Position numbers and translations under genes: made by a program. Shown here piece by piece: positions 17,689 to 26,542 of a stretch of DNA of 64,000 nucleotides. The stretch's first letter is position 1. The number at the start of each line of letters is the position of its first letter. This DNA comes from Chthonomonadales bacterium (GTDB lineage: Bacteria > Armatimonadota > Chthonomonadetes > Chthonomonadales > CAJBBX01), in NCBI GenBank assembly GCA_020849275.1, contig JADLGO010000034.1, forward strand, positions 62,001-126,000. Direction: 5' to 3'. The notes under the pieces are model-generated. The model had not been told where the DNA came from and made no database searches. It was given only the letters and a program-made list of their open reading frames with translations.

Positions 17689-19445
17689 GCGGCCGCTCCT
17701 TCCGCGGCCTTCGCCTCCAGAGCCACCTTGAACTGCTGGTGGTAGAGTCCGGCGTAGACGCCACCCGCCGCCAGAAGCGCCGCATGGCTGCCCGCCTCCT
17801 GGACCACCCCCTTGTCCATCACCACGATCAGGTCGGCCTTCACGATGGTGGAGAGCCGGTGCGCGATCACGAAACTGGTGCGCCGCTGCATCAGGCGCTC
17901 GAGCGCCTCCTGGATCAGCGTCTCGGTCTCGGAGTCAAGCGCCGACGTCGCCTCGTCAAGGATCAGAATACGCGGGTCGCTCAGGATGGCGCGCGCGATG
18001 GCGATGCGTTGCTTCTCGCCACCGGAGAGCTTGATGCCCTCCTCGCCGATGCGCGTCGCGTAGCCGCGCGGTAGAGCCTCGATGACGTGCGCGATGTTGG
18101 CGGCCGCCGCAGCCTCCCGCACCTCCTCCTCGGTGGCCTCGAGACGTCCGTAGCGGATGTTCTCGAGGATCGTGGCGTTGAAGAGGATCGTCTCCTGGAT
18201 GACGACGCCCACCTGCCGCCGCAGCGACTGCAGCGTCACGTCGCGGATGTCGCGCCCGTCCACGAGCACGGCCCCGGAGGTCACATCGTAGTGGCGCGAG
18301 AGCAGGTTGATCATCGTGGTCTTGCCCGAGCCCGACTGGCCAACGAGCGCGACCATCTGCCCCGGCCTTACGTCCAGCGTGACCCCCTTGATGACCGGCT
18401 GCCCGGGCTCGTACTCAAACCAGACGTTGTCGTAGCGCACCGCGCCCTCGATGGGCGGCAGCGTCGCGGCCAACGGGCGGTCCTCGATGTTGGGCCGCGT
18501 GTCGAGCGTCTCGAAGATGCGTGTCAGAGCGGCGTTCGTGCGCGCGATCTGGTCGTTCAGCTGGATCAAGCGGACGATCGGGCCGTACATGTAGCCCGTG
18601 ATGAACGAGACGAAGGCGATCAGTTCTCCTGGCGTCAGGTCGCCCTGCATCACCTGCCGGCCGCCGACGTACATGATGATCGCCACACCGAGGCCACTGC
18701 CGATGAACTCGGCGAGCGTCCACAGCCGCGTGCCCATCATGCCCTGGTGCACGTTCAGGCCGAGCAGCGTGCGGTTCTGACCCACGAACTGGCGCACCTC
18801 GAACCGCTCCTTGGCATAGGACTTCACCACGAGCGCCCCGGCCAGTTTCTCCTGAAGGTCACCGAGCATCACGTCGCGCTCCTCGCGGATCTCGGTGGCG
18901 GCGCGCTTGATCCGGCCGATGTGCAGGAGATAGTTGGCGACGTAGAGCGGGAACACGGCGAGCGACCAGGCCGCCAGGTACCAGTTCATATGGAAAACGA
19001 TGAAGAGCACGGCGGACAGCGTGACGAGGTCCGAGATCAGCGTGACGAACCCGCCACTGATGAGCTGATCAAGCGTGGCGACGTCGTTGGTGATGTTCGA
19101 CATCAGCTTGCCGGTCTGGTTCTTCTCGAAGAACCCGAGCGACAGCGTCTGCATGTGCGCGTAGAGCTTGCGGCGCATGTCGTACTTGAAGCGCTGCCCC
19201 AGGTACGTGACGCACATCGTGAGGGCGAAGCCGACGAGGCCCGCCGCGGCGGCGACGCCGACGAGAGCCAGAAACACGAGGAAGACGTTGAAGGGCTTGT
19301 GGTCGACGAGGTGGTCAACGAGGTACTTGACGATCAGGGGCCCCGGCAGTCCGAGCCCGGCGGTCGTCAGGGTCAGAACACCGATCAGAAGCAGGACGCG
19401 CCAGTACCGTCGAACTTCGTTCAGGAGGCGCAGGAGGTTTCGCAT
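17685..19445 (-). CDS. ABC exporter half-transporter (permease-ATPase), canonical Walker B
   Basis: The 586-residue protein has six membrane helices followed by an ATPase domain. Walker A is GQSGSGKTTM, the signature is LSGGEKQR (Glu in place of Gln), Walker B is ILILDEATSALD with the catalytic Glu present, and the H-loop is VIAHRLST. It is the first gene of a two-gene operon and overlaps the second by 4 nt. I chose the ATG at 19445, which begins MRNLLRLLNEVRRYW; the sister protein begins MRNFLRLLTYLKPY, supporting both starts. Just upstream is a large inverted repeat (19474-19534) in the presumed leader. Together with the downstream gene it probably makes a heterodimer with one consensus and one degenerate ATP site. 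Confidence 0.9.
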   Translation of the reverse strand: MRNLLRLLNEVRRYWRVLLLIGVLTLTTAGLGLPGPLIVKYLVDHLVDHKPFNVFLVFLALVGVAAAAGLVGFALTMCVTYLGQRFKYDMRRKLYAHMQTLSLGFFEKNQTGKLMSNITNDVATLDQLISGGFVTLISDLVTLSAVLFIVFHMNWYLAAWSLAVFPLYVANYLLHIGRIKRAATEIREERDVMLGDLQEKLAGALVVKSYAKERFEVRQFVGQNRTLLGLNVHQGMMGTRLWTLAEFIGSGLGVAIIMYVGGRQVMQGDLTPGELIAFVSFITGYMYGPIVRLIQLNDQIARTNAALTRIFETLDTRPNIEDRPLAATLPPIEGAVRYDNVWFEYEPGQPVIKGVTLDVRPGQMVALVGQSGSGKTTMINLLSRHYDVTSGAVLVDGRDIRDVTLQSLRRQVGVVIQETILFNATILENIRYGRLEATEEEVREAAAAANIAHVIEALPRGYATRIGEEGIKLSGGEKQRIAIARAILSDPRILILDEATSALDSETETLIQEALERLMQRRTSFVIAHRLSTIVKADLIVVMDKGVVQEAGSHAALLAAGGVYAGLYHQQFKVALEAKAAEGAAA

Positions 19446-19473
19446 TGGGCCAGCCGCCTTCGCTTGCGCGCGT

Positions 19474-19534
19474 AGGCGCCGCACAGGCACGCGGGCGGGG
19501 CGCGCGAGCGCCCCGCGTGCCTAGCGCGGCGCCT
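19474..19534. promoter_or_regulatory. large three-segment inverted repeat in the leader of the ABC exporter operon
   Basis: Three nested paired segments share one axis: 19474-19482 with 19526-19534 (9 bp, AGGCGCCGC), 19485-19493 with 19514-19522 (9 bp, AGGCACGCG) and 19498-19503 with 19508-19513 (6 bp, GGGCGC). They are separated by small bulges and a 4-nt loop. The structure ends 29 nt before the ABC start codon on the minus strand. It could be a terminator for the upstream DUF309 gene, an attenuator, or an RNA-stability element. It has no T tract on either side. The 366-bp gap 19446-19811 otherwise shows only a weak promoter candidate. Confidence 0.6.
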
Positions 19535-19754
19535 GTCGTTCGGTCGATTCGGCGCAGTTCGCCGTGATATCGGTCCGGCGCGCCGGCCTCGCCATGCTCT
19601 CGTTCAACGCCACTCACCCTGCCTTTCCACGCGGAGCTCCGGCCGGACGACCGGGCCCGAGAAAACGAACGCCTCTGCCAGACGTGGCCCCAACGCCACG
19701 CCAGCAAAGGCTGCGAACCGGCTCGTAAGGTTGTGTCGGGTGCAAAACGCCATG

Positions 19755-19763
19755 AGTGTACCA
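19755..19763 (-). promoter_or_regulatory. possible extended -10 promoter for the ABC exporter operon
   Basis: On the minus strand TGG-TACACT (19763 to 19755) resembles an extended -10 element. No good -35 is seen. It would give a leader of about 300 nt that includes the hairpin at 19474-19534. Weak evidence. Confidence 0.3.
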
Positions 19764-19811
19764 CACACCGTACCCGGATCGGCCGCGCCCACCGAATCGC
19801 ACGCGCTTGCG

Positions 19812-20222
19812 TTAAGTGCCCGCTGCATTCCCGCCCTCGTCGACAGCCCGGATCCGCGGCAGGAGGGTCTGGTCCCAGGGCGCTCGCAACCCGGCCTGCG
19901 GCGTCGGCAGCGAAGCCCGAAGCCGGTCGGCGTCCGCGATCAGTGCGCGCAGGTCGACGCCTCGAAACGACCGGCCGTGTGGCTCCAGACGGCGCGCCCC
20001 CGCCTCGAGCTTGTTGTGCGCGCCGACCAGGTTGCTCCGCGCCATCAGGTGGTAGCAGCCCACGGCGATCTGCAGGATCCCCTGGTACACCGCGCGCACC
20101 GCGCCCGGCTCCTCGCGCCAGAGCTCCTCGAGCAACTCGTGGCACGCGAAGTACCGTCGCTCGTTGAACGCCTCCACGGCTTCCGCAAACCGCTCACCCT
20201 CGCGATCTCCAGGGGCTGTCAT
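19812..20222 (-). CDS. DUF309 domain protein
   Basis: The 136-residue protein carries the DUF309 signature YFACHELLEELWREE followed by YQGILQIAVGCYHL and N-x-x-GA-x-x-K-L. The domain is a small all-helical fold of unknown activity that is widespread in Armatimonadota, cyanobacteria and Firmicutes. I chose the ATG at 20222 (MTAPGD), which is preceded by GCGAAGGGCG; an ATG four codons upstream (20234) is possible. It starts 18 nt after the MoxR stop at 20241, so it is probably the third gene of the DUF4350-MoxR operon. The last 40 residues are unremarkable. Confidence 0.8.
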   Translation of the reverse strand: MTAPGDREGERFAEAVEAFNERRYFACHELLEELWREEPGAVRAVYQGILQIAVGCYHLMARSNLVGAHNKLEAGARRLEPHGRSFRGVDLRALIADADRLRASLPTPQAGLRAPWDQTLLPRIRAVDEGGNAAGT

Positions 20223-20240
20223 CGCCCTTCGCATCGCCCG

Positions 20241-21209
20241 CTAGCGCGGCACGTCCACGCTCTCGAGCACCATGTCCAGCACGCGGTCCGCCGTGTAGCC
20301 CTCGATCTCGCTCTCGGGGCGCAGCAGCACGCGGTGACGCAGCACGGGGTGAGCGAGGCCCTTCACGTCGTCCGGCGTCACGAAGGCGCGGCCGCGTACG
20401 GCGGCCAGCGCCCTGGCCGCCAACATCAACGTGATGGCGGCGCGCGGCGACGGCCCGAGCGTCAGGTGGCGATTCGACCGGCCGACCCGCGCGACATCGG
20501 CAATGTACTTGCGTACCGGCGGCGCCACGTCGACGGCCTCCACCTGCTTCCACAGCGCCGGCAGATCGGTCAGGGAGAGGACCGCCCGCAGGCCGGCCGT
20601 GTCCAGGTCCTGCGCCCGGAAGCCACTCTGGTAGCGCGCAAGGATCGCGATCTCCTCGTCCTCGCTGGGGTAGTCAACCACCACCTTGAGCATGAAGCGG
20701 TCGAGTTGCGCCTCGGGGAGCGGGTAGGTGCCCTCGTACTCCACCGGGTTCTGGGTGGCGCACACCATGAACGGCTCGGGCATCGGATGCGAGACGCCGT
20801 CGATCGTGGCGCGCCGTTCCTCCATCGCCTCCAGGAGCGCTGCCTGCGTCTTCGGCGGCGTGCGGTTCACCTCGTCGGCCAGCACGAGCCCGGCGAACAG
20901 CGGCCCGGGCCGGAAGGCGAAGACGCCCGCCCGCGGGTCATAAACGTTCGTTCCGAGCACGTCGGAGGGCATGAGGTCGGGAGTGAACTGGATGCGGGCG
21001 AAGGAGACGCTGCACAGCCGGGCGAAGGTGCGCACCGCGAGCGTCTTGGCGGTGCCCGGCACCCCCTCCAGCAGCACGTGCCCACGGGAGAGCAGCGCGA
21101 CCGCCAGCATCTCAACGAGCTCCTCCTGGCCGACGATCGCCTTGTGCATCTCGGCGGCCAGTCGCTTCGCCACCTCCGCCAAGGGCGCGCCGCCCGCTGG
21201 GGCAAGCAT
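20241..21209 (-). CDS. MoxR-family AAA+ ATPase
   Basis: The protein has 322 residues. Walker A is GVPGTAKT (residues 49-56) and Walker B is VLADEVNRT at about 118; ATQNPVEYEGTYPLPEAQLDRF and the C-terminal lid ending in VTPDDVKGLAHPVLRHR are diagnostic of MoxR (RavA/MoxR group). These ATPases usually help mature or assemble a protein complex together with a VWA or DUF58 partner. Here the only neighbour is a DUF4350 membrane protein, 13 nt upstream; no DUF58, VWA or transglutaminase gene is in view. The ATG at 21209 begins the domain; the longer open frame upstream is the shadow of the DUF4350 gene. Cytosolic. Confidence 0.92.
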   Translation of the reverse strand: MLAPAGGAPLAEVAKRLAAEMHKAIVGQEELVEMLAVALLSRGHVLLEGVPGTAKTLAVRTFARLCSVSFARIQFTPDLMPSDVLGTNVYDPRAGVFAFRPGPLFAGLVLADEVNRTPPKTQAALLEAMEERRATIDGVSHPMPEPFMVCATQNPVEYEGTYPLPEAQLDRFMLKVVVDYPSEDEEIAILARYQSGFRAQDLDTAGLRAVLSLTDLPALWKQVEAVDVAPPVRKYIADVARVGRSNRHLTLGPSPRAAITLMLAARALAAVRGRAFVTPDDVKGLAHPVLRHRVLLRPESEIEGYTADRVLDMVLESVDVPR

Positions 21210-21222
21210 CCCACCATCCTGA

Positions 21223-22404
21223 TCAAGCAGATCGGGCAATGTCGGCTTTCCTCCGGTACCCGTGGATGTCCCTCGCGAGCCGCAAGATGTCCGCGTCGGT
21301 GAGTGGGGCGCTCGTGACGGCGCCGTCGCACCGCTGAAGCAGCTCGGCGACCTCCGTCGCCGGCAGTCCAAGATGGCGCTCTGCCGCGCGGGCGATCTCC
21401 TCGCGCCGGGCGTCCGGCGCGACGCCGACGCGGGCGGCCAGATCGCGCTCGAACGCGCTCGACAGAAACTCCAGCGCGGTGCCGAGGGCCCCGGCGCGAC
21501 GGTAGAGTCTGGCCATCGACTCGATGTACTCCGTGACCGGCCGATCACGCCCTGTCTGCAGGCGCAGCGGCGCCCCGAACCGCCGATTGGCGTTGTAGAC
21601 CACGAAGAGAACGCCGACCAGAAGGTACCAGAACGCCGCCCGCGTCGCCGGGCCGACCGCCTCCCACAGCGAGCGCCCGCCGCCACCCTCGCCGCCGAAG
21701 CCCTGGTGGTACTCATCGAAGAGGATCGGCCTGTCGCCGTTGGCCAGGCCGGAAGCGAGGTTGGCCAATAGGACGGCGTTGTCCGCGTCGGCGAGGCGAC
21801 CATTGCGGGGCGAAAGGGCATCCGCAACCACCACGGTTCGGCCTGGCCCCGGGCCACGCACCACGAGCGCGCCGTAGCGATCCGCCGCCAGCACGCCTGC
21901 GTGCTTGTTCACCGTTAGCGTGAGTCGCTGTTGCCCCCGGAGCCGCACCGTGCGCACGCCGCGGAGCACCGAACCACGCGCGCCTCGCGGCCTCTCCTGG
22001 GAGGTCGCGGCGCCCGTACTCTCGACGGCAACGCCTTCCACCGGCACGCCAGGCAACGCCGGGCTGCCCGAGGCGAACAAGAGCAGTCGACCGCCTGCCG
22101 CCTGCCAGCGCCGAAGGGCCTTGCTCCCGTCCTGGTCCATAGGCCGCGCGAGCGGCTCCATCACGATGAGGACCGCATCGGCGGGGAGCTCTCGAATCGG
22201 CCGTTCCCATCGGCCAACGGACAGACCCTGCCGACCGAGAAGCTCGTAGAGCCCCTTGACGCCGGAGGGTCCCGCGCTGTAGCTCGTGGGCTGTGCGCGC
22301 TGGCGGTCATCGAGGCCGGCGCTCGTGAAGTAGGCCGTCGCGGCGACGAACACGAGGACCATCGCACCGAGCACGAGCACCTCGAGGCTCGGACGGCGTC
22401 TCAT
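21223..22404 (-). CDS. DUF4350 membrane protein
   Basis: The protein has 393 residues, with a membrane helix at about residues 8-26 and a second at about 268-285 (FWYLLVGVLFVVYNAN). Between them is a DUF4350 domain: SYSAGPSGVKGLYELLGRQGLSV, ALRRWQAAGGRLLLFA and FDEYHQGFG (the EYHQGFG motif is a family mark). This part is GATase-like and probably lies outside the membrane, leaving the C-terminal 100 residues inside. DUF4350 genes usually sit beside MoxR and DUF58 genes, as here with MoxR 13 nt downstream; the process served is not established. The ATG at 22404 has no strong ribosome site. Confidence 0.85.
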   Translation of the reverse strand: MRRRPSLEVLVLGAMVLVFVAATAYFTSAGLDDRQRAQPTSYSAGPSGVKGLYELLGRQGLSVGRWERPIRELPADAVLIVMEPLARPMDQDGSKALRRWQAAGGRLLLFASGSPALPGVPVEGVAVESTGAATSQERPRGARGSVLRGVRTVRLRGQQRLTLTVNKHAGVLAADRYGALVVRGPGPGRTVVVADALSPRNGRLADADNAVLLANLASGLANGDRPILFDEYHQGFGGEGGGGRSLWEAVGPATRAAFWYLLVGVLFVVYNANRRFGAPLRLQTGRDRPVTEYIESMARLYRRAGALGTALEFLSSAFERDLAARVGVAPDARREEIARAAERHLGLPATEVAELLQRCDGAVTSAPLTDADILRLARDIHGYRRKADIARSA

Positions 22405-22572
22405 CGCGGCACGCTAGCGGGCCCGCTCACCGGCGGCCTCCGGCGCCCCGGCGCCCCCCAGGCGGCTCTTGCCAGCGGGGCCTGGCCGAGCAGAGCGCGA
22501 CGCCGGCCGTGCAGATCCGGTCACCGCCCGTGAGCCCGACGTGCGCCGCGAGCGCCGGCGCCGTGCTTGCGC

Positions 22573-23979
22573 TCAGACTACCGCCCCCAGCGCCGCCCGA
22601 GCGCGCGCAAGTTGCTCGCGCACGGCATCGGGCGCCGTGCCGCCGCGCACGCGCCGCGCGGCGACGCTCGCGGCGACGGTGGCTGCCCCGGCGTCGACGC
22701 GGGCAAGCTCCGGAGCGGCCCGCGCCATCGCCTGCGCGTCCATCTCATCGAGCGCCGTGCCCGTCTCCACGCAGTGGCGGACCAGGCGGCCAACCGCGCC
22801 GTGGGCGTCGCGGAACGCCATGCCCCCGCGCACCAGGGAATCCGCAAGGTCGGTGGCCGTCGAGAAGTCGCCGCGCAGCGCCCGCGCCATCCGCTCGCGG
22901 CCGAAGGAAGCCGTCTCCAGCATCCGGCGAAAGGCCGGCAGCACGACGAGCAGCGTGTCCACGGTATCGAACAGGGGCTCCTTGTCCTCCTGCATATCCT
23001 TGTTGTAGGAGAGGGGGAGGCCCTTCATCACCGTCAGCAGGGCCATCAGGTTGCCGAACACGCGCCCGCTCTTGCCGCGCGCCAACTCCGCGACGTCGGG
23101 GTTCTTCTTCTGCGGCATCATGCTGCTGCCGGTCGTCACCGAATCGTCGAGCTCGACGAATCCGAACTCGAGGGTGTTCCAGAGCACAAGGTCCTCGGCG
23201 AAGCGCGACAGATGCATGGCGAGGATCGCGGCATCGGCCAGCGTCTCGATCGCGAAGTCGCGATCCGACACCGCGTCCAGGCTGTTCTCCAGGATGCCTC
23301 CAAAGCCCAGGATCTCGGCTACGCGCTCGCGGTCCACCGGGTACGGGCTGCCCGCCAGCGCTCCGGCGCCGAGCGGCAACAGGTCGATCCGCTTGCGCGC
23401 GTCGGCGAGCCGCTCGCGGTCTCGCTGCAACATCCAGAAGTAGGCGAGAAGGTGATGGGCCAGAAGGATCGGCTGGGCGTGCTGCATGTGGGTGTAGCCC
23501 GGCATCGTGGTTGCCGCCTCACGCTCCGCGAGCTCGAGAAGCACGCCCTGCAGGGCGACGATCTCCTCGGCGATGGTGTCGACCGCGGAGCGCGCGAAGA
23601 GCCGGGCGTCGGTGACCACCTGATCGTTGCGGCTGCGCGCGGTGTGCAGCTTGCCGGCCAGCGGCCCGATCCGCTGGCGCAGCAGCGCCTCGACGGCTGT
23701 GTGGACGTCCTCGGCATCCGGGTCAAGGTCGACGGCGCCCGATGCCAGGTCGGCCTCAATCTCCCGTAGCGCCTCCACGATGGCCTCGGCTTCCGGCGCC
23801 GGTAGGATGCCGGCCTCACCGAGCATCGTGGCGTGCGCAACGCTGCCGGCCAGGTCCTCTCGCCACAGGCGCCGGTCGAACGGGAGCGAGTTGTTCAGGC
23901 GCGCGACCGCGGCATCGGTGCCTCCATCGAATCGGCCGCCCCACAGGCGCGGCCCGCCGCCGGGTCCCTCAGGCGCCAT
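22573..23979 (-). CDS. argH: argininosuccinate lyase
   Basis: The protein has 468 residues, normal for ArgH (about 460). It cleaves argininosuccinate to arginine and fumarate, the last step of arginine synthesis. The fumarase/aspartase signature GSSMMPQKKNPD is intact, as are LWGGRFDGGTD near the N-terminus, the HTARSRNDQV loop and TMPGYTHMQHAQPI. It overlaps the end of argG by 11 nt (23969-23979), so translation is coupled. It is the last gene of an argF-argG-argH operon. A 168-bp gap separates it from the DUF4350 gene start. Confidence 0.96.
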   Translation of the reverse strand: MAPEGPGGGPRLWGGRFDGGTDAAVARLNNSLPFDRRLWREDLAGSVAHATMLGEAGILPAPEAEAIVEALREIEADLASGAVDLDPDAEDVHTAVEALLRQRIGPLAGKLHTARSRNDQVVTDARLFARSAVDTIAEEIVALQGVLLELAEREAATTMPGYTHMQHAQPILLAHHLLAYFWMLQRDRERLADARKRIDLLPLGAGALAGSPYPVDRERVAEILGFGGILENSLDAVSDRDFAIETLADAAILAMHLSRFAEDLVLWNTLEFGFVELDDSVTTGSSMMPQKKNPDVAELARGKSGRVFGNLMALLTVMKGLPLSYNKDMQEDKEPLFDTVDTLLVVLPAFRRMLETASFGRERMARALRGDFSTATDLADSLVRGGMAFRDAHGAVGRLVRHCVETGTALDEMDAQAMARAAPELARVDAGAATVAASVAARRVRGGTAPDAVREQLARARAALGAVV

Positions 23980-25198
23980 CGGCCTTGCGACTCCGCAGCA
24001 GCCAGTACATCCGCGACTGCATGCCGTGCGTCTTCACCATGCCAGCACTGTCGGCCTGATCGAACGTCTTGCTGTCGAAGGAGGCCAGGTCCTCGCTGTA
24101 GAGGGCCCACGGACTACTGCGACCCACCACCACGCACGAGCCGCGCGCGAGCCTGACGGTGACCGTACCGCTCACGCGCTCCTGGATGGGAGCGATGAAG
24201 CCCTCGAGGTCCTCCTTGAGCGGATCGAACCAGAGCCCCCGGTAGGCGATCTCTCCCCACTCGCGGTCCACCGCCGCCTTGAATTTGATCTCGGCCTGCG
24301 TGCAGACCAGTGCCTCCAGGGCGCGGTGCGCGAGGAGCAGGACGACGGCGGCAGGGCACTCATAGTTCTCGCGGACCTTCAGCCCCAGCATCCGGTCCTC
24401 CATGATGTCCACGCGCCCGACGCCATGCTCGCCCGCGACCGCGTTAAGCTCGGTCACCAGGTCGAGCCCGGCCATCGCGCACCCGTCCAGCGACACCGGC
24501 ACGCCGTCCGCGAAGCCGATCGCGAGCGTCCGCGGCCTGGCGGGCGTCTCGTCGAGGCTCCGCGTCCAGCGGAAGATCTCCTCGGGCGGAGCGTAGTCGG
24601 GCTCCTCGAGCCTGCCACCCTCGATGCTGCGCCCCCAGAGGTTCTCGTCGATGCTCCAGATGCGGTCCTTCGTCTGGCCGACCCGCAGCCCGTGCGCGGC
24701 CGCGTAGTCGATCTCCTCGGTGCGCGTCCATGGCTCCCTGCTGCCGTCGGGCAGCATCCGGCCCTCGCGCATCGGAGCAAGGATCGGTAACTCCGGCGTC
24801 AGGGTTCGCATGACGTACTCGATGCGGAACTGGTCGTTGCCCTTGCCCGTGCATCCGTGCGCGTAGGCCTGCGCGCCGACGCGCCGTGCCGCCTCGACGG
24901 CCTTGAGCGCGATCAGCGGGCGTGCGATCGAGGTCGAGATCGGGTAGCCCTGGTAGTCGCCGTTGGCCCGCACGGCCGGCCAGCAATAGCCACGCACGAA
25001 CTCGTCGCGTGCATCCACCGTGTAGTGCTCCGTGGCGAGCGCGCGCGCGCGCTCCTCCGCCTGCTCGATGTCCTCACGCGGCTGCCCCACGTCGACGGTG
25101 ACGGTCACGATGTGGTCGAACCCGTACTCCTCGCGCATCAGCGGTATGCACACGGAGGTGTCGAGCCCTCCGCTGTAGACCAGCACCACGGTTCGCAT
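23969..25198 (-). CDS. argG: argininosuccinate synthase
   Basis: The protein has 409 residues, normal for ArgG (about 400). It joins citrulline and aspartate using ATP. The N-terminal P-loop VLVYSGGLDTSVCIPLM is present, followed by VTVDVGQ and AYAHGCTGKGNDQFR, the substrate-binding part of the family. It starts 45 nt after the argF stop, with AAAGGA a little far upstream (about 13 nt), and overlaps argH by 11 nt. The gap to argF holds a 14-bp GC palindrome (GCCGGCGCGCCGGC), possibly a processing or attenuation hairpin. Cytosolic. Confidence 0.96.
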   Translation of the reverse strand: MRTVVLVYSGGLDTSVCIPLMREEYGFDHIVTVTVDVGQPREDIEQAEERARALATEHYTVDARDEFVRGYCWPAVRANGDYQGYPISTSIARPLIALKAVEAARRVGAQAYAHGCTGKGNDQFRIEYVMRTLTPELPILAPMREGRMLPDGSREPWTRTEEIDYAAAHGLRVGQTKDRIWSIDENLWGRSIEGGRLEEPDYAPPEEIFRWTRSLDETPARPRTLAIGFADGVPVSLDGCAMAGLDLVTELNAVAGEHGVGRVDIMEDRMLGLKVRENYECPAAVVLLLAHRALEALVCTQAEIKFKAAVDREWGEIAYRGLWFDPLKEDLEGFIAPIQERVSGTVTVRLARGSCVVVGRSSPWALYSEDLASFDSKTFDQADSAGMVKTHGMQSRMYWLLRSRKADGA

Positions 25199-25243
25199 GT
25201 CTGGGAACAGGTCCTTTCGTCGCGCCGGCGCGCCGGCCGGCCA

Positions 25244-26206
25244 TCAGTAGCCGATCAAGGCGAGCATGACGGCCTTCTGCGCATGCAGGCGGTTCTCGGC
25301 CTGATCGAACACCACCGACGAGCCACCGTCCATGACCTCGTCGGTCACCTCCTCGCCACGATGCGCCGGCATGCAGTGCATGAACAGCGCATCCGGCTTC
25401 GCCTGGGCCATCGCGGCCGCGTTCACCTGATAGGGAGCGAACACCCGCAGTCTCGCCGCGCGCTCCTCCTCCTGCCCCATGCTCACCCAGGTATCGGTGT
25501 AGACCGCGTCGGCGGCGGCGAGCGCGACGGCCGGATCGGCGGTTAGCACGATCCGCGCCGGGTCGCCCGCGAGCCCGCGCGCCGTCTCCACGATCTCCGG
25601 TGCGGGCCAGTAGCCCTCCGGACATGCCGCAGCCACGCTCATCCCGGCCATCGCGCCAGCCAGCATGAGCGAATGCAGCACGTTGTTGCCGTCGCCGAGC
25701 CAGGCCAGCCGCAGCCCGTCGAGGGCGCCGCTGCGCTCGCGCAGCGTCAGCAGGTCGGCCAGCGCCTGGCAAGGGTGCTCGCGATCGCTCAGGGCATTCA
25801 GGACCGGGATCCGGCAGTTGTCACGCAACTCCTCCAGCGTCGCATGGGCGAAGACGCGGGCCACGATGGCGTCGACGAAGCGGTTGAGGTTGCCAGCCAC
25901 GTCCCTCGCGGCCTCGCGCGTGCCGAGGCCCACTTCCGCCGGCCCAAGGACCACCGGGTGCCCACCGAGTTGCCGCACGCCGAGGTCGAACGTGACACGG
26001 GTCCGGAGGCTGGGTTTCTGGAAGAGGATGGCGACGGAGCGCCGGCCCTCCCAACTCGGGCGATCCTCCTCCGCCTTCAGCCGGAGAGCCAGGGCGAGTA
26101 ACTCATCGAGCTCCCGTGGTGACAGGTCGTCGGTGCGCAGCAGGCTTCGGCCCTCCAGGCTGGCGCACAGCCGCTCGTCGCTTCCGGCATAGTCGCTGTC
26201 GTGCAT
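25244..26206 (-). CDS. argF: ornithine carbamoyltransferase
   Basis: The protein has 320 residues, normal for anabolic OTC (about 310). It makes citrulline from ornithine and carbamoyl phosphate. The carbamoyl-phosphate motif appears as KPSLRTRVTF (SxRTR). HPCQALADLLTL, LAWLGDGNNVLHSL and the ornithine-site HCMPAHRGEE follow in order. I chose the ATG at 26206, which sits behind ACGAGGTG; an ATG two codons earlier is also possible, and the longer open frame to 26338 is not supported. It heads the argFGH operon. I saw no convincing promoter or ARG-box on the minus strand in the 336-bp region 26207-26542, and no other arg gene in the window. Confidence 0.94.
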   Translation of the reverse strand: MHDSDYAGSDERLCASLEGRSLLRTDDLSPRELDELLALALRLKAEEDRPSWEGRRSVAILFQKPSLRTRVTFDLGVRQLGGHPVVLGPAEVGLGTREAARDVAGNLNRFVDAIVARVFAHATLEELRDNCRIPVLNALSDREHPCQALADLLTLRERSGALDGLRLAWLGDGNNVLHSLMLAGAMAGMSVAAACPEGYWPAPEIVETARGLAGDPARIVLTADPAVALAAADAVYTDTWVSMGQEEERAARLRVFAPYQVNAAAMAQAKPDALFMHCMPAHRGEEVTDEVMDGGSSVVFDQAENRLHAQKAVMLALIGY

Positions 26207-26447
26207 GGCCATCACCTCGTCACGGACCGGCCCGACGGGCAGATGCTTCGCTCCGCTTGCCGCTGAGCGGGATGCGCGCACGGTCGTCTCGGGTCCGCGA
26301 GCCTCCATCGCGTGGCGGGCGCCCCGGGCGGCGCGCACAACACGTCACGGCCCCGAGCCTTTCCCCGTTCGTCGAGCACCGTCCCGACTCCTGCCGCCCG
26401 ACGTGCGGCAGGGCCCGCCCGGTCGGCGCAAGGGGTGACACGAGGGG

Positions 26448-26476
26448 TTGACATGGCATGGTATAACTCGTACGAT
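26448..26476 (+). promoter_or_regulatory. sigma70-like promoter for the ANTAR response regulator
   Basis: A perfect -35 TTGACA (26448-26453) is followed after 17 bp by TACGAT (26471-26476). TATAAC also occurs inside the spacer but at the wrong distance. The start would be near 26483, giving a leader of about 60 nt before the ATG at 26543. The leader can form GCGG(CAGA)CCGC (26508-26519) and CCTC(CAA)GAGG (26519-26529); the second would cover the start of the ribosome site. Confidence 0.7.
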
Positions 26477-26542
26477 TCCGGCATCTGTATGAGCCGGTTG
26501 CGCCCTTGCGGCAGACCGCCTCCAAGAGGGGAAAGGCCGAAC

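Noticed and set aside
19604-19828. 74-codon minus-strand frame after DUF309
   Set aside because: It overlaps the DUF309 end by 17 nt, has no proper ribosome site spacing and no recognisable pattern; it could be real but is not supported.
25215-25240. GC palindrome between argF and argG as an ARG box
   Set aside because: ARG boxes are AT-rich; this is GCCGGCGCGCCGGC and is probably only a GC-rich spacer or processing hairpin.
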